Below, in pieces: positions 8,725 through 18,109 of a stretch of 64,000 nt of DNA. This DNA is from DASRDB01 sp035652815. Lineage in GTDB: Bacteria; Chloroflexota; Ktedonobacteria; Ktedonobacterales; Ktedonobacteraceae. Location of the stretch: the NCBI GenBank assembly GCA_035652815.1, contig DASRDB010000011.1:186001-250000 (forward strand), in the 5' to 3' direction. A program made the translations under genes and the position numbers. The notes under the pieces are model-generated. The model did no database searches, was not told where the DNA came from, and worked only from the letters and a program-made list of their open reading frames with translations. Position 1 is the stretch's first letter, and each line of letters opens with the position of its first letter.

Positions 8725-9619
8725 ATGGCGAAAGATTGGGATTCGAGCCTGAAGTTATTGGTGAGTAACAGTCCGGAAGATTTTGCGACCTGGGTATTTG
8801 AGGGGGCGAAGTTTCAGGAGAAACTTTCAACGGAGTTTACGGGCCAGAAGTTGGAAGCGGACGCCTTATTGGATATCCTGCTGGATGGGCAAGAGGTTCT
8901 TTTACAAATTGAATTCCAGGCAGAGCATGATCCAATAATGGGCGAACGCTTGCTAGAGTATAGTTTGCGAGCCAAGCGCGAACATAAACGGCCCGTGTAC
9001 TCATGCGTGATTTATCTGCGGAATCGGAGTGATGTTCCTGATCCGCCGTTGCAATGGAATTTCCTGGGGCGAACGTACCTTGAGTTCCATTACCTGGTGA
9101 TTGAACTGCGGAAGCTGAAGCCAGATGATCTGAGGCAATCAGGCAAACCAGGGTTGTTGCCCTTGATGATCCTGACCAACCAACGGCGGAGCGAACCGCG
9201 AGGTCGCGGAAGAAATCTTCACCTCACTTGAGGCAGCAGGGAAAGCGGAATTATTACCGATTGCTTTTACGTTGATCTCTTTAGCATTTGGTAAGGGAAA
9301 TGTTACCGAGCAAGAATGGCTCGAAAGGAGCTTTAAAATGCATGACATTTTAAAAGAAACGCCCATTTACGAATATATGGTGAAAGAAGCGCGTGAAGAG
9401 GCTTTGAAACAAGGGCGAGAAGAAGGATTGCAGCAAGCACTGCAATTGTTGCGAATAAGGGTATTGGATGCGATCGCAGAGAAATTTCCTGATATAGCGG
9501 GTGAGGCCTGGAAACGGTTGAAAGAGGTCAGAGATATGGATACGTTGCTACAGATCCATGTGAAGGTAAGTGTGGCTCAGAATAAGGAAGAGGTTTTGCA
9601 GGTCTTTCCAGTGGAGTAG
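8725..9619 (+). pseudogene. Rpn-family recombination-promoting nuclease / transposase-like, frameshifted
   Basis: Two reading frames together make one protein of the Rpn/PD-(D/E)XK transposase-like family. The first part (8725-9231) starts MAKDWDSSLKLLV and has the nuclease core with LEADALLDILL and VLLQIEFQAEHD, the expected acidic and ExQ-type residues. At about 9181-9185 the frame shifts by one extra base. The other frame reads GGANREVAEEIFTSLEAAGK and continues without a stop to 9619 through LISLAFGKGNVTEQEWLERS and the C-terminal KQGREEG helix. The shift could be a disabling mutation, a sequencing error or, less likely, recoding. No terminal inverted repeats of a transposon are evident. 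Confidence 0.85.
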
Positions 9620-9711
9620 AAGATGGGGTTGTCCTGTTGCACCCTTACATGAGCGTTAGTAGAGGGACTTACCAGGTATTAGCTGCCTGGTTCCCCTGTT
9701 GCTCCTGGCAG

Positions 9712-10144
9712 TCCACTTTCCGCTATATTCCATGTTAGGAAGAATTAAAAATGTAGTGGTAGCCTTAGATGAGGATGGGGGTGGGGTAAAAGAAATATTG
9801 CTGAGCAAAAATGGCTCAAAAGGGACTTTAAGATGTCTGACATTCTCAAAGACACGCCGATTTATGAGGTTATGGTGAAAGAAGCCTATGAGGCAGCTTT
9901 CAAACAGGGGCGAGCAGAAGGGCGCAAGCAGGCGCTGCAGGTGTTACAACTGTATATGCAAATAAGCGCCCTGGACGTTATTGTAGAGAAATTCCCTGAT
10001 ATAGCAGGTGAGGCGTGGAAACGGTTGAGAGAGGTGAAGGATATGGTGACCTTGCGGCATATCATAGTGAAGGTAGCTGTAGCTCAGAGTAAGGAAGAGG
10101 TTTTGCAGGTTCTTCCTGAGCGAGATGGGAAGAAAGAAGATTAA
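9712..10144 (+). pseudogene. Internally deleted tandem copy of the Rpn-family gene
   Basis: The open frame at 9833-10144 (103 aa, MSDILKDTPIYEVMVKEAYE) matches the C-terminal third of the neighbouring Rpn-type gene almost residue for residue. Just before it, in frame, are remnants of the preceding EQEWLERSFK segment. DNA at about 9712-9775 resembles the upstream leader of the first copy (8671-8724), and sequence after both stops is also alike (GTTGTCCTRTTGCRCCCTTA). This is therefore a tandem duplicate that kept both ends and lost the nuclease core. The 103-aa piece could still be translated but lacks catalytic residues. Confidence 0.8.
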
Positions 10145-10252
10145 TTGAGTAGAAGTTGCGGTTGTCCTATTGCGCCCTTACGTGAGCGGTGGTAGGGGCG
10201 CGATTTTTTATTGATGGTATCTGGCCTGGTTTGTCTATTTTAAGGAGTTGGT

Positions 10253-11164
10253 ATGTCCTCTGAGGTTCCGGTTCGGGCGCGTCGTCATACGGTTTCGTGG
10301 TTGCTGTTGATTCTGGCGAACGTGTTGTGGGCGTGTAGTTATGTGTCGGCCAAGTTCGCGCTGCATGATACGTCGGTGAATTTGATGAATGCGCTGCGCA
10401 TGGTAATTTCTGCGATAGTCTTGTTACCACTTTTAATAGCCATGCGCAAGGACTTGAACCTGACGCGGAGGGAGTTGCCGCAATTAGCAGTGCTGGCGAT
10501 TGTGGGCTTTGTGATTAATAAAATCCTGGAATATGGGGGATTGGCGCTGACGACGGCCTCGGATGTGGCACTGCTGATTTCGAGCGAGTCGATTTTTACG
10601 GCGGCGCTGTCGTGGATATTATTGCGCGAAAAGGTGCGTCCTTTGACGATTGTGGCGCTGCTGCTTGGTTTATTCGGAGTGTATTTGATTGTCGAGCGGA
10701 GCCTTATTCCGAATATTCCGGCGGGCGGGGGCGCGCTGCGTATCGCGGGCGACTTGATGGTTGTGCTGGCGCTGGTTTTTGAGTCATACTATACAGTACG
10801 GGGCAAGGCGCTGTTAGTGAAGCACCCGCCGTTGTTGATTACGGCTGTGGCGATTGTGGGCAGCACGATTTTCTGGATACCGCTGGCGAGCATTGATATT
10901 TTGCGCGGCGGCTGGCACCCGTTGGGCTTGACGGCATGGCTGGGCATATTGTGGCTGGCGGTCATGTCTACGGTGATTGCCTACCTGGCATGGTTTAAGG
11001 GACTGGCGAAGGTTGATGGCTCGGCGGCGGCCTCGGCGCTGTTTATCCAGCCGCTTTTGGGAACGGCGCTGGCGATTGTGCTGCTGCGCGAGCAATTGCT
11101 GCCAACGACCATCATAGGCGGTATCTTAATTATTGTGAGCGTGTATTTTCTATCGAGGCAATAG
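10253..11164 (+). CDS. EamA/DMT-superfamily transporter
   Basis: 303 aa with about ten hydrophobic helices in two repeated five-helix halves, typical of the drug/metabolite transporter superfamily. The N-terminal LLILANVLWACSYVSAKFAL and second-half EPLxG-like LFIQPLLGTALA segments fit EamA domains. ATG 10253 follows AAGGAG. It ends 2 bp before the amidohydrolase gene, so the two are very probably co-transcribed; an exporter paired with a hydrolase suggests handling of one metabolite. Substrate unknown. Confidence 0.9.
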   Translation: MSSEVPVRARRHTVSWLLLILANVLWACSYVSAKFALHDTSVNLMNALRMVISAIVLLPLLIAMRKDLNLTRRELPQLAVLAIVGFVINKILEYGGLALTTASDVALLISSESIFTAALSWILLREKVRPLTIVALLLGLFGVYLIVERSLIPNIPAGGGALRIAGDLMVVLALVFESYYTVRGKALLVKHPPLLITAVAIVGSTIFWIPLASIDILRGGWHPLGLTAWLGILWLAVMSTVIAYLAWFKGLAKVDGSAAASALFIQPLLGTALAIVLLREQLLPTTIIGGILIIVSVYFLSRQ

Positions 11165-11166
11165 GC

Positions 11167-12777
11167 ATGAGTATCCTGCTGTATTTGAACGGAACAATTT
11201 ATACGATGGACGCGGCGCAACCACGCGCCCAGGCGATGGCGATAGATAGCACAAGCGGGCGCATTATAGCAGTGGGGGATAATGACGAGGTGCGGCGCGT
11301 GGGAGATCGACACGCTGAGATCATTGACCTGCGCGGGAAGACAGTGCTGCCCGGCTTTATCGACGCGCATATTCATCTTATCTACGCCGCCTATCGCTCG
11401 TATTATATCGACGCAACCGGCTGCAAGAGCGAGGACGAGGTAGCGGAACTGGTGCGCCAGCGAGCGGAGCAGACGCCCGCCGGACAGTGGATTCAAGGCG
11501 GCCAATGGGACAAGAACCTCTGGCCGGGACAGCATTTTCCTACAAAGGCCTCGCTTGATGCCGCCGCGCCACAGCATCCCGTCGTTTTATGGAGCAAAGA
11601 TGGGCATACGGTATGGGTCAATTCGCTGGCCTTGCAACGGGCGGGTATCTCGAAAGAGACGCCTGACCCCGCAAATGGAGCTATCTTGCGCGATAGTGAT
11701 GGCGAACCCACGGGCATGCTGGAGGAGCAGGAAGCAACCGAACTGGTATTTCGGGTGGTTGATCGCCATGATCCGATATTGACGCGCCACTTAGTAGAAG
11801 AGAAGATACGCGAATTGCAGCGTAGTGGTATCACCACAATTCACGATATCGAGGATGACGAGGCCTTTAGCCTGTTCCAGCAGTTGCGAGACGAAGGCAC
11901 GTTGGGCGTGCGGGTGCAGATGATCCTGCCGAGAAAGATGCTGCCCCAATTGCGGGCGATAGGGCTACGGGCTGGTTTTGGCGATGATATGCTGCGACTG
12001 GGCGGGATCAAGATTTTTGCCGATGGTACGCTGGGTTCCCAGACGGCGGCGATGCTGGATGGGTTCGAGGGCAACCCTGAGAACAAGGGCATTCTCGCCA
12101 TACCGGAGCAGGAGATGAACGAGGCGGTGCGTACCGCGACAGAGTTGGGACTGAGCATTGCCATACACGCCATTGGAGATCGAGCAGCGCGGGTGGCTCT
12201 CAATTCGATTGAACTGGCGCAACGACAAAGGGCTGATTCCAGGCAGAAGCCGGGACGCTTGCGTTACAGGTTGGAACATGTGCAATTGATCGCGCCGGAA
12301 GACCTGGAACGCATGAAGCGGATGGGCGTGATTGCCTCGGTACAGCCGTTCCACGCGGTAGCAGACCGGGATATTGCCGAGCGATATTGGGGTAAGCGCC
12401 ATCGCCGGGCGTATGCTTATCGCACGATGCAGGAGATGGGTATTCCCCTGGCGCTTGGCTCGGACGCGCCAGTCGAGACGTTCGACCCGCTGCGTATTCT
12501 TTACGCCGCTACCATGCGTAATGATACTGAGACGAGGCAACGACCGCCCTGGCTGCCCGACCAGGCTTTGCCCGTTGCGCAAGCCCTGTGGGATTACACG
12601 CTTGGCGCGGCCTACGCCGGAGCCGAGGAAGACCAGAAAGGCTCGCTCATTGTTGGCAAGCTGGGCGACGCGGTAGTATTGCGCGAAGATATCCTGGGCG
12701 TGCCACAGGAGAAAATGGCGGAGAATGGCGTGCAGGCGACGATTCTGGGGGGGAAGGTAGTGCATGGGGAAGTGTGA
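11167..12777 (+). CDS. Amidohydrolase family protein (YtcJ-like, Amidohydro_3)
   Basis: 536 aa, the usual size of YtcJ/NfdA-like metal-dependent hydrolases. The metal-binding HxH is in GFIDAHIHL near residue 70. IHAIGDRA near residue 335 and the GSDAPVETFDP segment near residue 435 supply further ligands. The N-terminal small beta domain (ILLYLNGTIYTMD) and C-terminal return to it (VVLREDILG, GGKVVHG) are complete. It acts on C-N bonds of an unknown substrate. It is coupled to the DMT transporter 2 bp upstream. A family C palindrome begins 2 bp after the stop. Confidence 0.9.
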   Translation: MSILLYLNGTIYTMDAAQPRAQAMAIDSTSGRIIAVGDNDEVRRVGDRHAEIIDLRGKTVLPGFIDAHIHLIYAAYRSYYIDATGCKSEDEVAELVRQRAEQTPAGQWIQGGQWDKNLWPGQHFPTKASLDAAAPQHPVVLWSKDGHTVWVNSLALQRAGISKETPDPANGAILRDSDGEPTGMLEEQEATELVFRVVDRHDPILTRHLVEEKIRELQRSGITTIHDIEDDEAFSLFQQLRDEGTLGVRVQMILPRKMLPQLRAIGLRAGFGDDMLRLGGIKIFADGTLGSQTAAMLDGFEGNPENKGILAIPEQEMNEAVRTATELGLSIAIHAIGDRAARVALNSIELAQRQRADSRQKPGRLRYRLEHVQLIAPEDLERMKRMGVIASVQPFHAVADRDIAERYWGKRHRRAYAYRTMQEMGIPLALGSDAPVETFDPLRILYAATMRNDTETRQRPPWLPDQALPVAQALWDYTLGAAYAGAEEDQKGSLIVGKLGDAVVLREDILGVPQEKMAENGVQATILGGKVVHGEV

Positions 12778-12779
12778 AT

Positions 12780-12858
12780 TTGTAGGGACGTGATTTATCG
12801 CGTCCACCTGGCATGGTTGCGCACTACAAGCCGGACGCGATAAATCACGTCCCTACAA
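12780..12858. repeat. Palindromic repeat, family C (TGTAGGGACG ends)
   Basis: Arms at 12780-12805 and 12833-12858 are perfect complements (TTGTAGGGACGTGATTTATC and onward), around a 27-nt centre. Family C copies are at 20095-20172, 21835-22035, 36733-36911, 44640-44832 (arms), 59455-59531 and 59789-59800 (one arm). This one lies directly after the amidohydrolase stop. Confidence 0.92.
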
Positions 12859-12908
12859 AACACATCGGTATTCTTTTTTCGGAATAGTCAGGAAGAAGAA
12901 CAATTACC

Positions 12909-13706
12909 ATGACCATCCTACAAGGAATTATTTTATTTATTGCGGCGGCTCTGGGTGGGGCTTTGAATTCAGTTGCCGGGGGTGGGAGTTTTATCACGTT
13001 TCCAAGCCTGGTGTTTGTGGGGGTGCTGCCGGTGCAGGCGAATGCGACCAGTACGGTAGCGTTGTGGCCGGGTTCGGTGGCGAGCGTGGGCGCGTATCGC
13101 AAAGAGATATTGTTGCAGCGGCGCGTGGTGCTGCTCGTCCTGGGAATTATTGGGCTGGTGGGGGGAATAGCTGGCGCGGAACTGCTGGTACATACATCAC
13201 AGGCAACATTTGTGATATTGATTCCCTATTTGATGTTGCTGGCAACGGTGTTGTTTGCTTTTAGCAAGCCTATTACGACTTTTATACGGGGCATGAGCAA
13301 ACGCACGCCAGTGATGGAGCATACGCCTGTATCCAGGCGCTCCCTGTTCATCGTCTCTGTAATACTGCTGATTATTGCGGTCTACGGCGGCTATTTCGGC
13401 GGGGGCATTGGCATCATGATCCTGGCTTCGCTGGGCGTGATGGGGATGGAGAATATCCATGAGATGAACGGGCTGAAGACCTTTCTCCAGACCTGCATTA
13501 ATGGGGCGGCGGTAGTGACGTTTATCATTCTTGGCGCGGTGGCGTGGCTAGAGGTGCTGGTGATGATTGTGGGCGCGATTGTGGGCGGGTTTGGGGGCGC
13601 GTACTTTGCGCGGAAAGTTGATGCGCGCCTGATTCGCGGGTTTGTGATTGTAGTTGGCACGAGTATGACAATCTATTTCTTCTTACGCAGCATAGGAATA
13701 CTATGA
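12909..13706 (+). CDS. TSUP (TauE/SafE) family permease
   Basis: 265 aa, eight predicted membrane helices in two halves. The N-terminal GGALNSVAGGGSFITFPSL and the mid-protein GGYFGGGIGIMI are the hallmark duplicated TauE/SafE motifs. The family moves sulfite, sulfoacetate or other small anions. Its last codon overlaps the MFS gene start by 4 bp (ATGA), so the two genes are translationally coupled. Confidence 0.93.
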   Translation: MTILQGIILFIAAALGGALNSVAGGGSFITFPSLVFVGVLPVQANATSTVALWPGSVASVGAYRKEILLQRRVVLLVLGIIGLVGGIAGAELLVHTSQATFVILIPYLMLLATVLFAFSKPITTFIRGMSKRTPVMEHTPVSRRSLFIVSVILLIIAVYGGYFGGGIGIMILASLGVMGMENIHEMNGLKTFLQTCINGAAVVTFIILGAVAWLEVLVMIVGAIVGGFGGAYFARKVDARLIRGFVIVVGTSMTIYFFLRSIGIL

Positions 13707-15214
13707 AACAGCAAGAGATACCGAATACGAAAGAACAGAATAAGGCTGCTACAAGCGTAGTTGAGAGGGAAGGTCAGGCGACAGCGGCAGTTAGCATACA
13801 GACGAATAAGTGGGCGGTGATGGCTATTCTCGCCATTGGCATATTCATGGCGACGCTTGACTCGTCCATCGTCAATATCAGCCTGCCGACGATTGCGCGC
13901 TACTTTGGTGTGCCATTAAATGGGGCTATCGAATGGGTTATTATTGCCTATTTGCTGGTGATCGCGGGGGTATTGCTGACAACTGGGCGGCTTGCGGATA
14001 TGATCGGGCGCAAACCTATCTGGGTAGCGGGTTTGATTATCTTTACAGGGGGATCGGCGATTTGTGGCGCGTCCGTTGCATTGTGGATGTTGATCGCGGC
14101 GCGCGCCTTGCAGGGGTTGGGCGGCGCGTTAATTATGGCGGTTAGCCCGGCGATGCTGACAGGCGCGTTTCCTGCCAGCGAGCGCGGGCGAGCATTGGGG
14201 CTGAACGCGGTAATTGTGGCGCTGGGCGTGAGTGTGGGGCCGACGTTGGGCGGTATCATTACCGAGAATTTTACATGGCGCTGGATTTTCTATGTGAACG
14301 TGCCGATTGGCATTATTGGTATTGTGTTGTCGTTGCGCGTTCTCAAGGAGCAGGTGCGTAGTGGAAAGAGCCGCTTTGATCCGGCGGGCGCGATTCTGCT
14401 GGCAATCGGGCTGATCGCGCTGACGATGGGGCTGTCATTTGGGCAGGAATGGGGCTGGAATTCTCCTCTTTTAATTGGTACACTTGTGGTTAGCGTGGTG
14501 GCTCTGGTGGCGTTATACGTTGTGGAGCATCGCGTGTCCGATCCTGTGATCGATTTTTCGATGTTGCGCGACCGCGTGTTTCTCTCGGCGAATGTGAGTC
14601 TGGTTTTAAACTTCCTGGCACTGTTCGCGGTGAGTTTTATGCTGCCGTTCTACCTGGAAGAGTTGCGCGGCTTCACTACCGAGCAGTCAGGTTTGCTGCT
14701 GACGCCGTTACCGCTAACGATTGCCGTGATTGCGCCATTCAGTGGGGCATTGGCAGACCGGATTGGTTCGCGCTGGCTGGCGGCGAGCGGATTATTGATT
14801 GCCTGTATCGGGCTGGTGTTTATCAGCCAGTTGAACGCACAAAGTTCCGTTTTCGATATCGTCTGGCGGCTGGTCTTAACGGGCGCGGGACAGGCAATGT
14901 TCCAGTCACCCAATAACAGCGCATTGATGGGAGCAGCGCCACGTGGACGACAGGGCGTGGCTTCCGGCTTTTTAGCAACCGGGCGCGTGGTTGGACAAAG
15001 CATCAGCGTGGCATTGGCGGGCGCGATCTTCGCCAGTCTGGGTGGAGCAACGGCTGGTCGCATATTGGTATCGGCGCAACATAAATTGCCGCCGGGACAG
15101 ATGGCCGCGTTGCAACAGACCTTTACCAGCAGCTTCCACGCGGCGTTCCTGGTATGCGCAGGGATCGCGGCCATAGGTGTAATAACTTCGCTGGTGCGAG
15201 GCAAAGAACGTTAG
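13703..15214 (+). CDS. MFS drug:H+ antiporter, DHA2 (14-TM) type
   Basis: 503 aa with 14 predicted membrane helices. LDSSIVNISLPTIAR near residue 55 is the DHA2 motif D1, GRLADMIGRKP is motif A, and GPTLGGIITENFTWRWIF is motif C. It resembles EmrB/QacA-type exporters. An ATGA overlap couples it to the TSUP permease upstream, and a WYL regulator starts 11 bp downstream. This suggests an inducible export module. The substrate cannot be predicted. Confidence 0.93.
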   Translation: MKQQEIPNTKEQNKAATSVVEREGQATAAVSIQTNKWAVMAILAIGIFMATLDSSIVNISLPTIARYFGVPLNGAIEWVIIAYLLVIAGVLLTTGRLADMIGRKPIWVAGLIIFTGGSAICGASVALWMLIAARALQGLGGALIMAVSPAMLTGAFPASERGRALGLNAVIVALGVSVGPTLGGIITENFTWRWIFYVNVPIGIIGIVLSLRVLKEQVRSGKSRFDPAGAILLAIGLIALTMGLSFGQEWGWNSPLLIGTLVVSVVALVALYVVEHRVSDPVIDFSMLRDRVFLSANVSLVLNFLALFAVSFMLPFYLEELRGFTTEQSGLLLTPLPLTIAVIAPFSGALADRIGSRWLAASGLLIACIGLVFISQLNAQSSVFDIVWRLVLTGAGQAMFQSPNNSALMGAAPRGRQGVASGFLATGRVVGQSISVALAGAIFASLGGATAGRILVSAQHKLPPGQMAALQQTFTSSFHAAFLVCAGIAAIGVITSLVRGKER

Positions 15215-15225
15215 AGCGAGCGAAG

Positions 15226-16173
15226 ATGAATCGTACAGATCGCCTGTTAGCCATTGTGCTTGAATTGCAGGGCAGGGGAAGCCAGCGCGCCGAGGATTTA
15301 GCGGCAACTTTTGAGACAAGCAAGCGCACAATTTATCGCGATATCCAGGCGCTGTGTGAAGCAGGTGTGCCTGTCATTTCGACTCCTGGACGCGGCTATG
15401 CGCTGATGAAAGGCTATTTTCTGCCGCCCCTCAGCTTCACAACCGATGAGGCGACGATGCTGCTGCTCGGGAGCGATTTCATGGCGCAAAACTTCGACGC
15501 ACAATATCGCGAGGCGGCGCAATCGGCCAGCCGCAAGATCGAGGGCGTGCTGCCTGAGAAACTACGCGAGGAAGTGCATTATCTCCAGCACAACATTCGC
15601 TTTATTGCCCCTTCGCCCGATACCCCTGCCAATGCGCGCCGTATTTCACTGGTGCAACAACTACGCCGCGCCATTATTTCGCGCAACACCGTCCGTTTCA
15701 GCTATCATGCGCGTCATAGTGGCGATGGCGAACCAACGATCCGCGAAGCTGACCCCTATGGTTTAATCCATTTCCCCAGCGGCTGGCACCTTGTGGCATA
15801 TTGTCATCTACGGCAAGGCATGCGCAACTTCCGGCTCGACCGTATCGACAACCTGGAATTGTTGCTCAAAACGTTTACTCGCCCGGCGAAATATGTGATG
15901 CGCGAAGATAGAGAGAACAATGCGCGCCAGATGGCGATACGAGTGCTGTTTGATAAGGAGATAGCCCGTTGGGTGCATGAGATGCGCTCGTTCTACATCG
16001 TCTGCGAAGAGGAGACGCCTGAAGGATTGCTGGTGACGCTTCAGGTGCGCCAGGAAAGCGAAGTGCTGCAATGGTTACTCGGCTGGGGAAAACATGTAAA
16101 GGTGTTGGAACCGGAGTCGCTGCGCAAGAGGATAGTGGAGGAGGCCGAGGAGATGTTGAGGAAGAATAGTTAG
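15226..16173 (+). CDS. HTH/WYL-domain transcriptional regulator (YafY family)
   Basis: 315 aa from ATG 15226, preceded by GAGCGAG; the longer frame reading back into the MFS gene is rejected. The N-terminal HTH_11 domain (MNRTDRLLAIVLELQ, SKRTIYRDIQAL) is followed by a WYL domain around residues 140-220 (VRFSYHARH, ADPYGLIHFPSGWHLVAYC) and a C-terminal WCX-like extension. WYL domains sense small ligands or nucleic acids. It lies 11 bp after the MFS exporter gene and probably regulates that cluster. Confidence 0.92.
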   Translation: MNRTDRLLAIVLELQGRGSQRAEDLAATFETSKRTIYRDIQALCEAGVPVISTPGRGYALMKGYFLPPLSFTTDEATMLLLGSDFMAQNFDAQYREAAQSASRKIEGVLPEKLREEVHYLQHNIRFIAPSPDTPANARRISLVQQLRRAIISRNTVRFSYHARHSGDGEPTIREADPYGLIHFPSGWHLVAYCHLRQGMRNFRLDRIDNLELLLKTFTRPAKYVMREDRENNARQMAIRVLFDKEIARWVHEMRSFYIVCEEETPEGLLVTLQVRQESEVLQWLLGWGKHVKVLEPESLRKRIVEEAEEMLRKNS

Positions 16174-16195
16174 CCATAGAAAAGACCCGTTCGCC

Positions 16196-16281
16196 TGTCA
16201 TCCTGAGCGCAGCGAAGGATCTCTGTTCCCCAACGATCCGGGTGTCGAGGCCGGAGATCCTTCGCTGCGCTCAGGATGACA
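16196..16281. repeat. Palindromic repeat, family A
   Basis: 86-bp inverted repeat beginning TGTCATCCTGAGCGCAGCGA. It lies between the WYL regulator and the helix-hairpin-helix gene. Same family as 146-232. Confidence 0.9.
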
Positions 16282-16386
16282 TCTGGAGATAGGTTTGGAA
16301 CGGCACGCTACTGACATACCATTGTCACACCTGCCTGCTATACTAACTGTGAACAAAGAAGGTCTTCAGTAAGCAGGAGGAAAGAC

Positions 16387-16668
16387 ATGGCAACAGTCAC
16401 AAAAGATCAGCAGGCAGTCTTAAAGGAATTACGACAAATTCCAGGGGTGGGCAAATCTATTGCAATGGATTTGTGGAATCTGGGCTTCCGCTCGGTTGAT
16501 GAGTTGAAAGGGCAAGACCCGGAGGAGTTGTATGTGCGGTTGTGTGCGCTACAGCAGGCACAGATTGATCGCTGTATGCTCTATGTGTTTCGTTGCGCGG
16601 TGTATTATGCCTCTGAGGAGCAGCACGATCCTGAGTTGTTGAAGTGGTGGAATTGGAAAGATAAGTAA
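16387..16668 (+). CDS. Small helix-hairpin-helix protein (Cdd1/pathogenicity-locus family)
   Basis: 93 aa. ELRQIPGVGKSIAMDLWNLG is a clear helix-hairpin-helix, and the rest (DELKGQDPEELYVRLCALQ, the conserved Cys residues and YVFRCAVYY) matches the Cdd1 family of small proteins. ATG 16387 follows CAGGAGG. HhH motifs bind DNA backbone, but no cellular role is established. It is monocistronic and shares a bidirectional terminator with the convergent queA. Confidence 0.88.
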   Translation: MATVTKDQQAVLKELRQIPGVGKSIAMDLWNLGFRSVDELKGQDPEELYVRLCALQQAQIDRCMLYVFRCAVYYASEEQHDPELLKWWNWKDK

Positions 16669-16674
16669 AAATGG

Positions 16675-16718
16675 TAAAAAATGCTGGTGATGCAGTCCCT
16701 GCATCACCAGCATTTTTT
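16675..16718. terminator. Bidirectional hairpin terminator
   Basis: Perfect 19-bp stem (AAAAAATGCTGGTGATGCA) with a 5-nt loop and flanking A/T tracts, between the convergent HhH gene and queA. Confidence 0.92.
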
Positions 16719-16722
16719 ACCA

Positions 16723-17826
16723 TTAAAGAATCAGCATCGCGTCCCCAAAGCTGAAGAATCTGTAGCGTTCGCGGATGGCTTCTTGATAGGCTTTTTCCAT
16801 CAAAGCTTTTCCGGTGAAGGCGCTGACGAGGAGCAGCAGGGTTGAGCGCGGCAGGTGAAAGTTGGTTATCATGGCATCGACGACCTGGTAGCGGTAGCCG
16901 GGGGTGATGTAGAGGCGGGTCGAGCCGGAATAGGGTTTGATCTGGCCATTGTAGATGCTGGCGACACTCTCGAGAGTACGCACAGCGGTGGTGCCGACGG
17001 CTACGACGCGGCCACCAGAGGCGCGAGTTTCATTGATAAGGTCGGCAGTTTCCGCGTCGAGGTGAATTTCTTCGCTGTGCATTTTGTGTTCGCGGTAGTC
17101 CTCAACTTCGACGGGCCGGAAGGTATCGAGGCCGACATGCAGAGTGACGAAGCCGATACGGACGCCTTTTGCTCGCAGTTCGTCGAGCAGGCGCGGCGTG
17201 AAGTGCAGTCCGGCGGTGGGCGCGGCTGCCGAGCCGGTGATGCGAGCGTAGACGGTCTGGTAGCGTTCCGGGTCTTGTAGCGGTTCATGAATATAGGGCG
17301 GCAGGGGCATTTTGCCGATTTTGTCGATTAACTCCTGGACCGTAGGAGTATTACTCTGCGTGTCTAGCGGCTCGACAGAAAAGCGGATGATGCGCCCGCC
17401 AGCTTCGGTGCGCTGCGAGATTTCGCCATGCAGGAGCGCGCCTGTGGCCTCATCTCCGAAAACCAGTTGCGCGCCCTCACGCAGGCGGCGACCAGGGCGT
17501 ACCAGGGTTTCCCAGTGATCGGGGCCGAGGTCGGCGCGTTGCGAGAGGAGCAGAACTTCGACGGCTCCGCCTGTACCGGGGCGTCGACCGAGCAGGCGAG
17601 CCGGAATAACGCGGCTCTGGTTGGCGATGAGCAGGTCGCCGGGGCGCAGGTAGTCGCCAATATCGCGAAAGTGCCGATGCTCTATCGTGCCGGTTGCGCG
17701 TTGCAGGACAAGCAGGCGCGATGAGTCACGCGGCTCAACAGGCGTCTGCGCGATGAGTTCCTGCGGTAGATGATAATCAAAATCGCTGATGCGAGTTGTT
17801 TCTGTCATGGATATATCTGGTTCCAC
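16723..17826 (-). CDS. queA: S-adenosylmethionine:tRNA ribosyltransferase-isomerase
   Basis: 367 aa. QueA transfers and isomerises the ribosyl part of SAM to 7-aminomethyl-deazaguanine in tRNA, making epoxyqueuosine. Diagnostic segments are FDYHLPQELIAQTP at the N-terminus, RDSSRLLVL, AAPTAGLHFT near residue 195, GLDTFRPV and the C-terminal NFHLPRSTLLLLVSAF. The GTG at 17826 has AGAAGGA upstream; ATG at 17808 is an alternative start six codons later without a good ribosome site. The rest of the queuosine pathway is not in this window. Confidence 0.97.
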   Translation of the reverse strand: MEPDISMTETTRISDFDYHLPQELIAQTPVEPRDSSRLLVLQRATGTIEHRHFRDIGDYLRPGDLLIANQSRVIPARLLGRRPGTGGAVEVLLLSQRADLGPDHWETLVRPGRRLREGAQLVFGDEATGALLHGEISQRTEAGGRIIRFSVEPLDTQSNTPTVQELIDKIGKMPLPPYIHEPLQDPERYQTVYARITGSAAAPTAGLHFTPRLLDELRAKGVRIGFVTLHVGLDTFRPVEVEDYREHKMHSEEIHLDAETADLINETRASGGRVVAVGTTAVRTLESVASIYNGQIKPYSGSTRLYITPGYRYQVVDAMITNFHLPRSTLLLLVSAFTGKALMEKAYQEAIRERYRFFSFGDAMLIL

Positions 17827-17902
17827 GTGTTTGTTTCCTTCTAGTGTTTCAGGGCGCTAACAATGTACATGGCTCTTTTGAGATTGTCAAGGCGTGTTGG
17901 AA

Positions 17903-17926
17903 GGCCGGAAGAGGTGTCTTCCGGCC
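17903..17926. repeat. Short perfect hairpin, GGCCGGAAGA arms
   Basis: GGCCGGAAGA and its complement with a 4-nt loop; a related half (GGGTGTCTTCCGG) lies about 30 bp downstream. It resembles the arms of the family E repeats (42834-42903, 62517-62587) and may be a decayed copy. The rest of 17827-18109 shows no gene. Confidence 0.6.
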
Positions 17927-18109
17927 CATTTGATGATGGGTGCCTTGTATGGCGGGTGTCTTCCGGTATTTCCAATGGGATAAAAAATCTGTAAAGATTC
18001 CTTGAGCTTACCCTGTTTACAACAATGGCACACTATGTTACACTTCGAGAGAGGTTGGGAAACGGGTTGATTTCTTAACGTTTGGGTTATTTGACAAGGA
18101 GGGTGTTCT

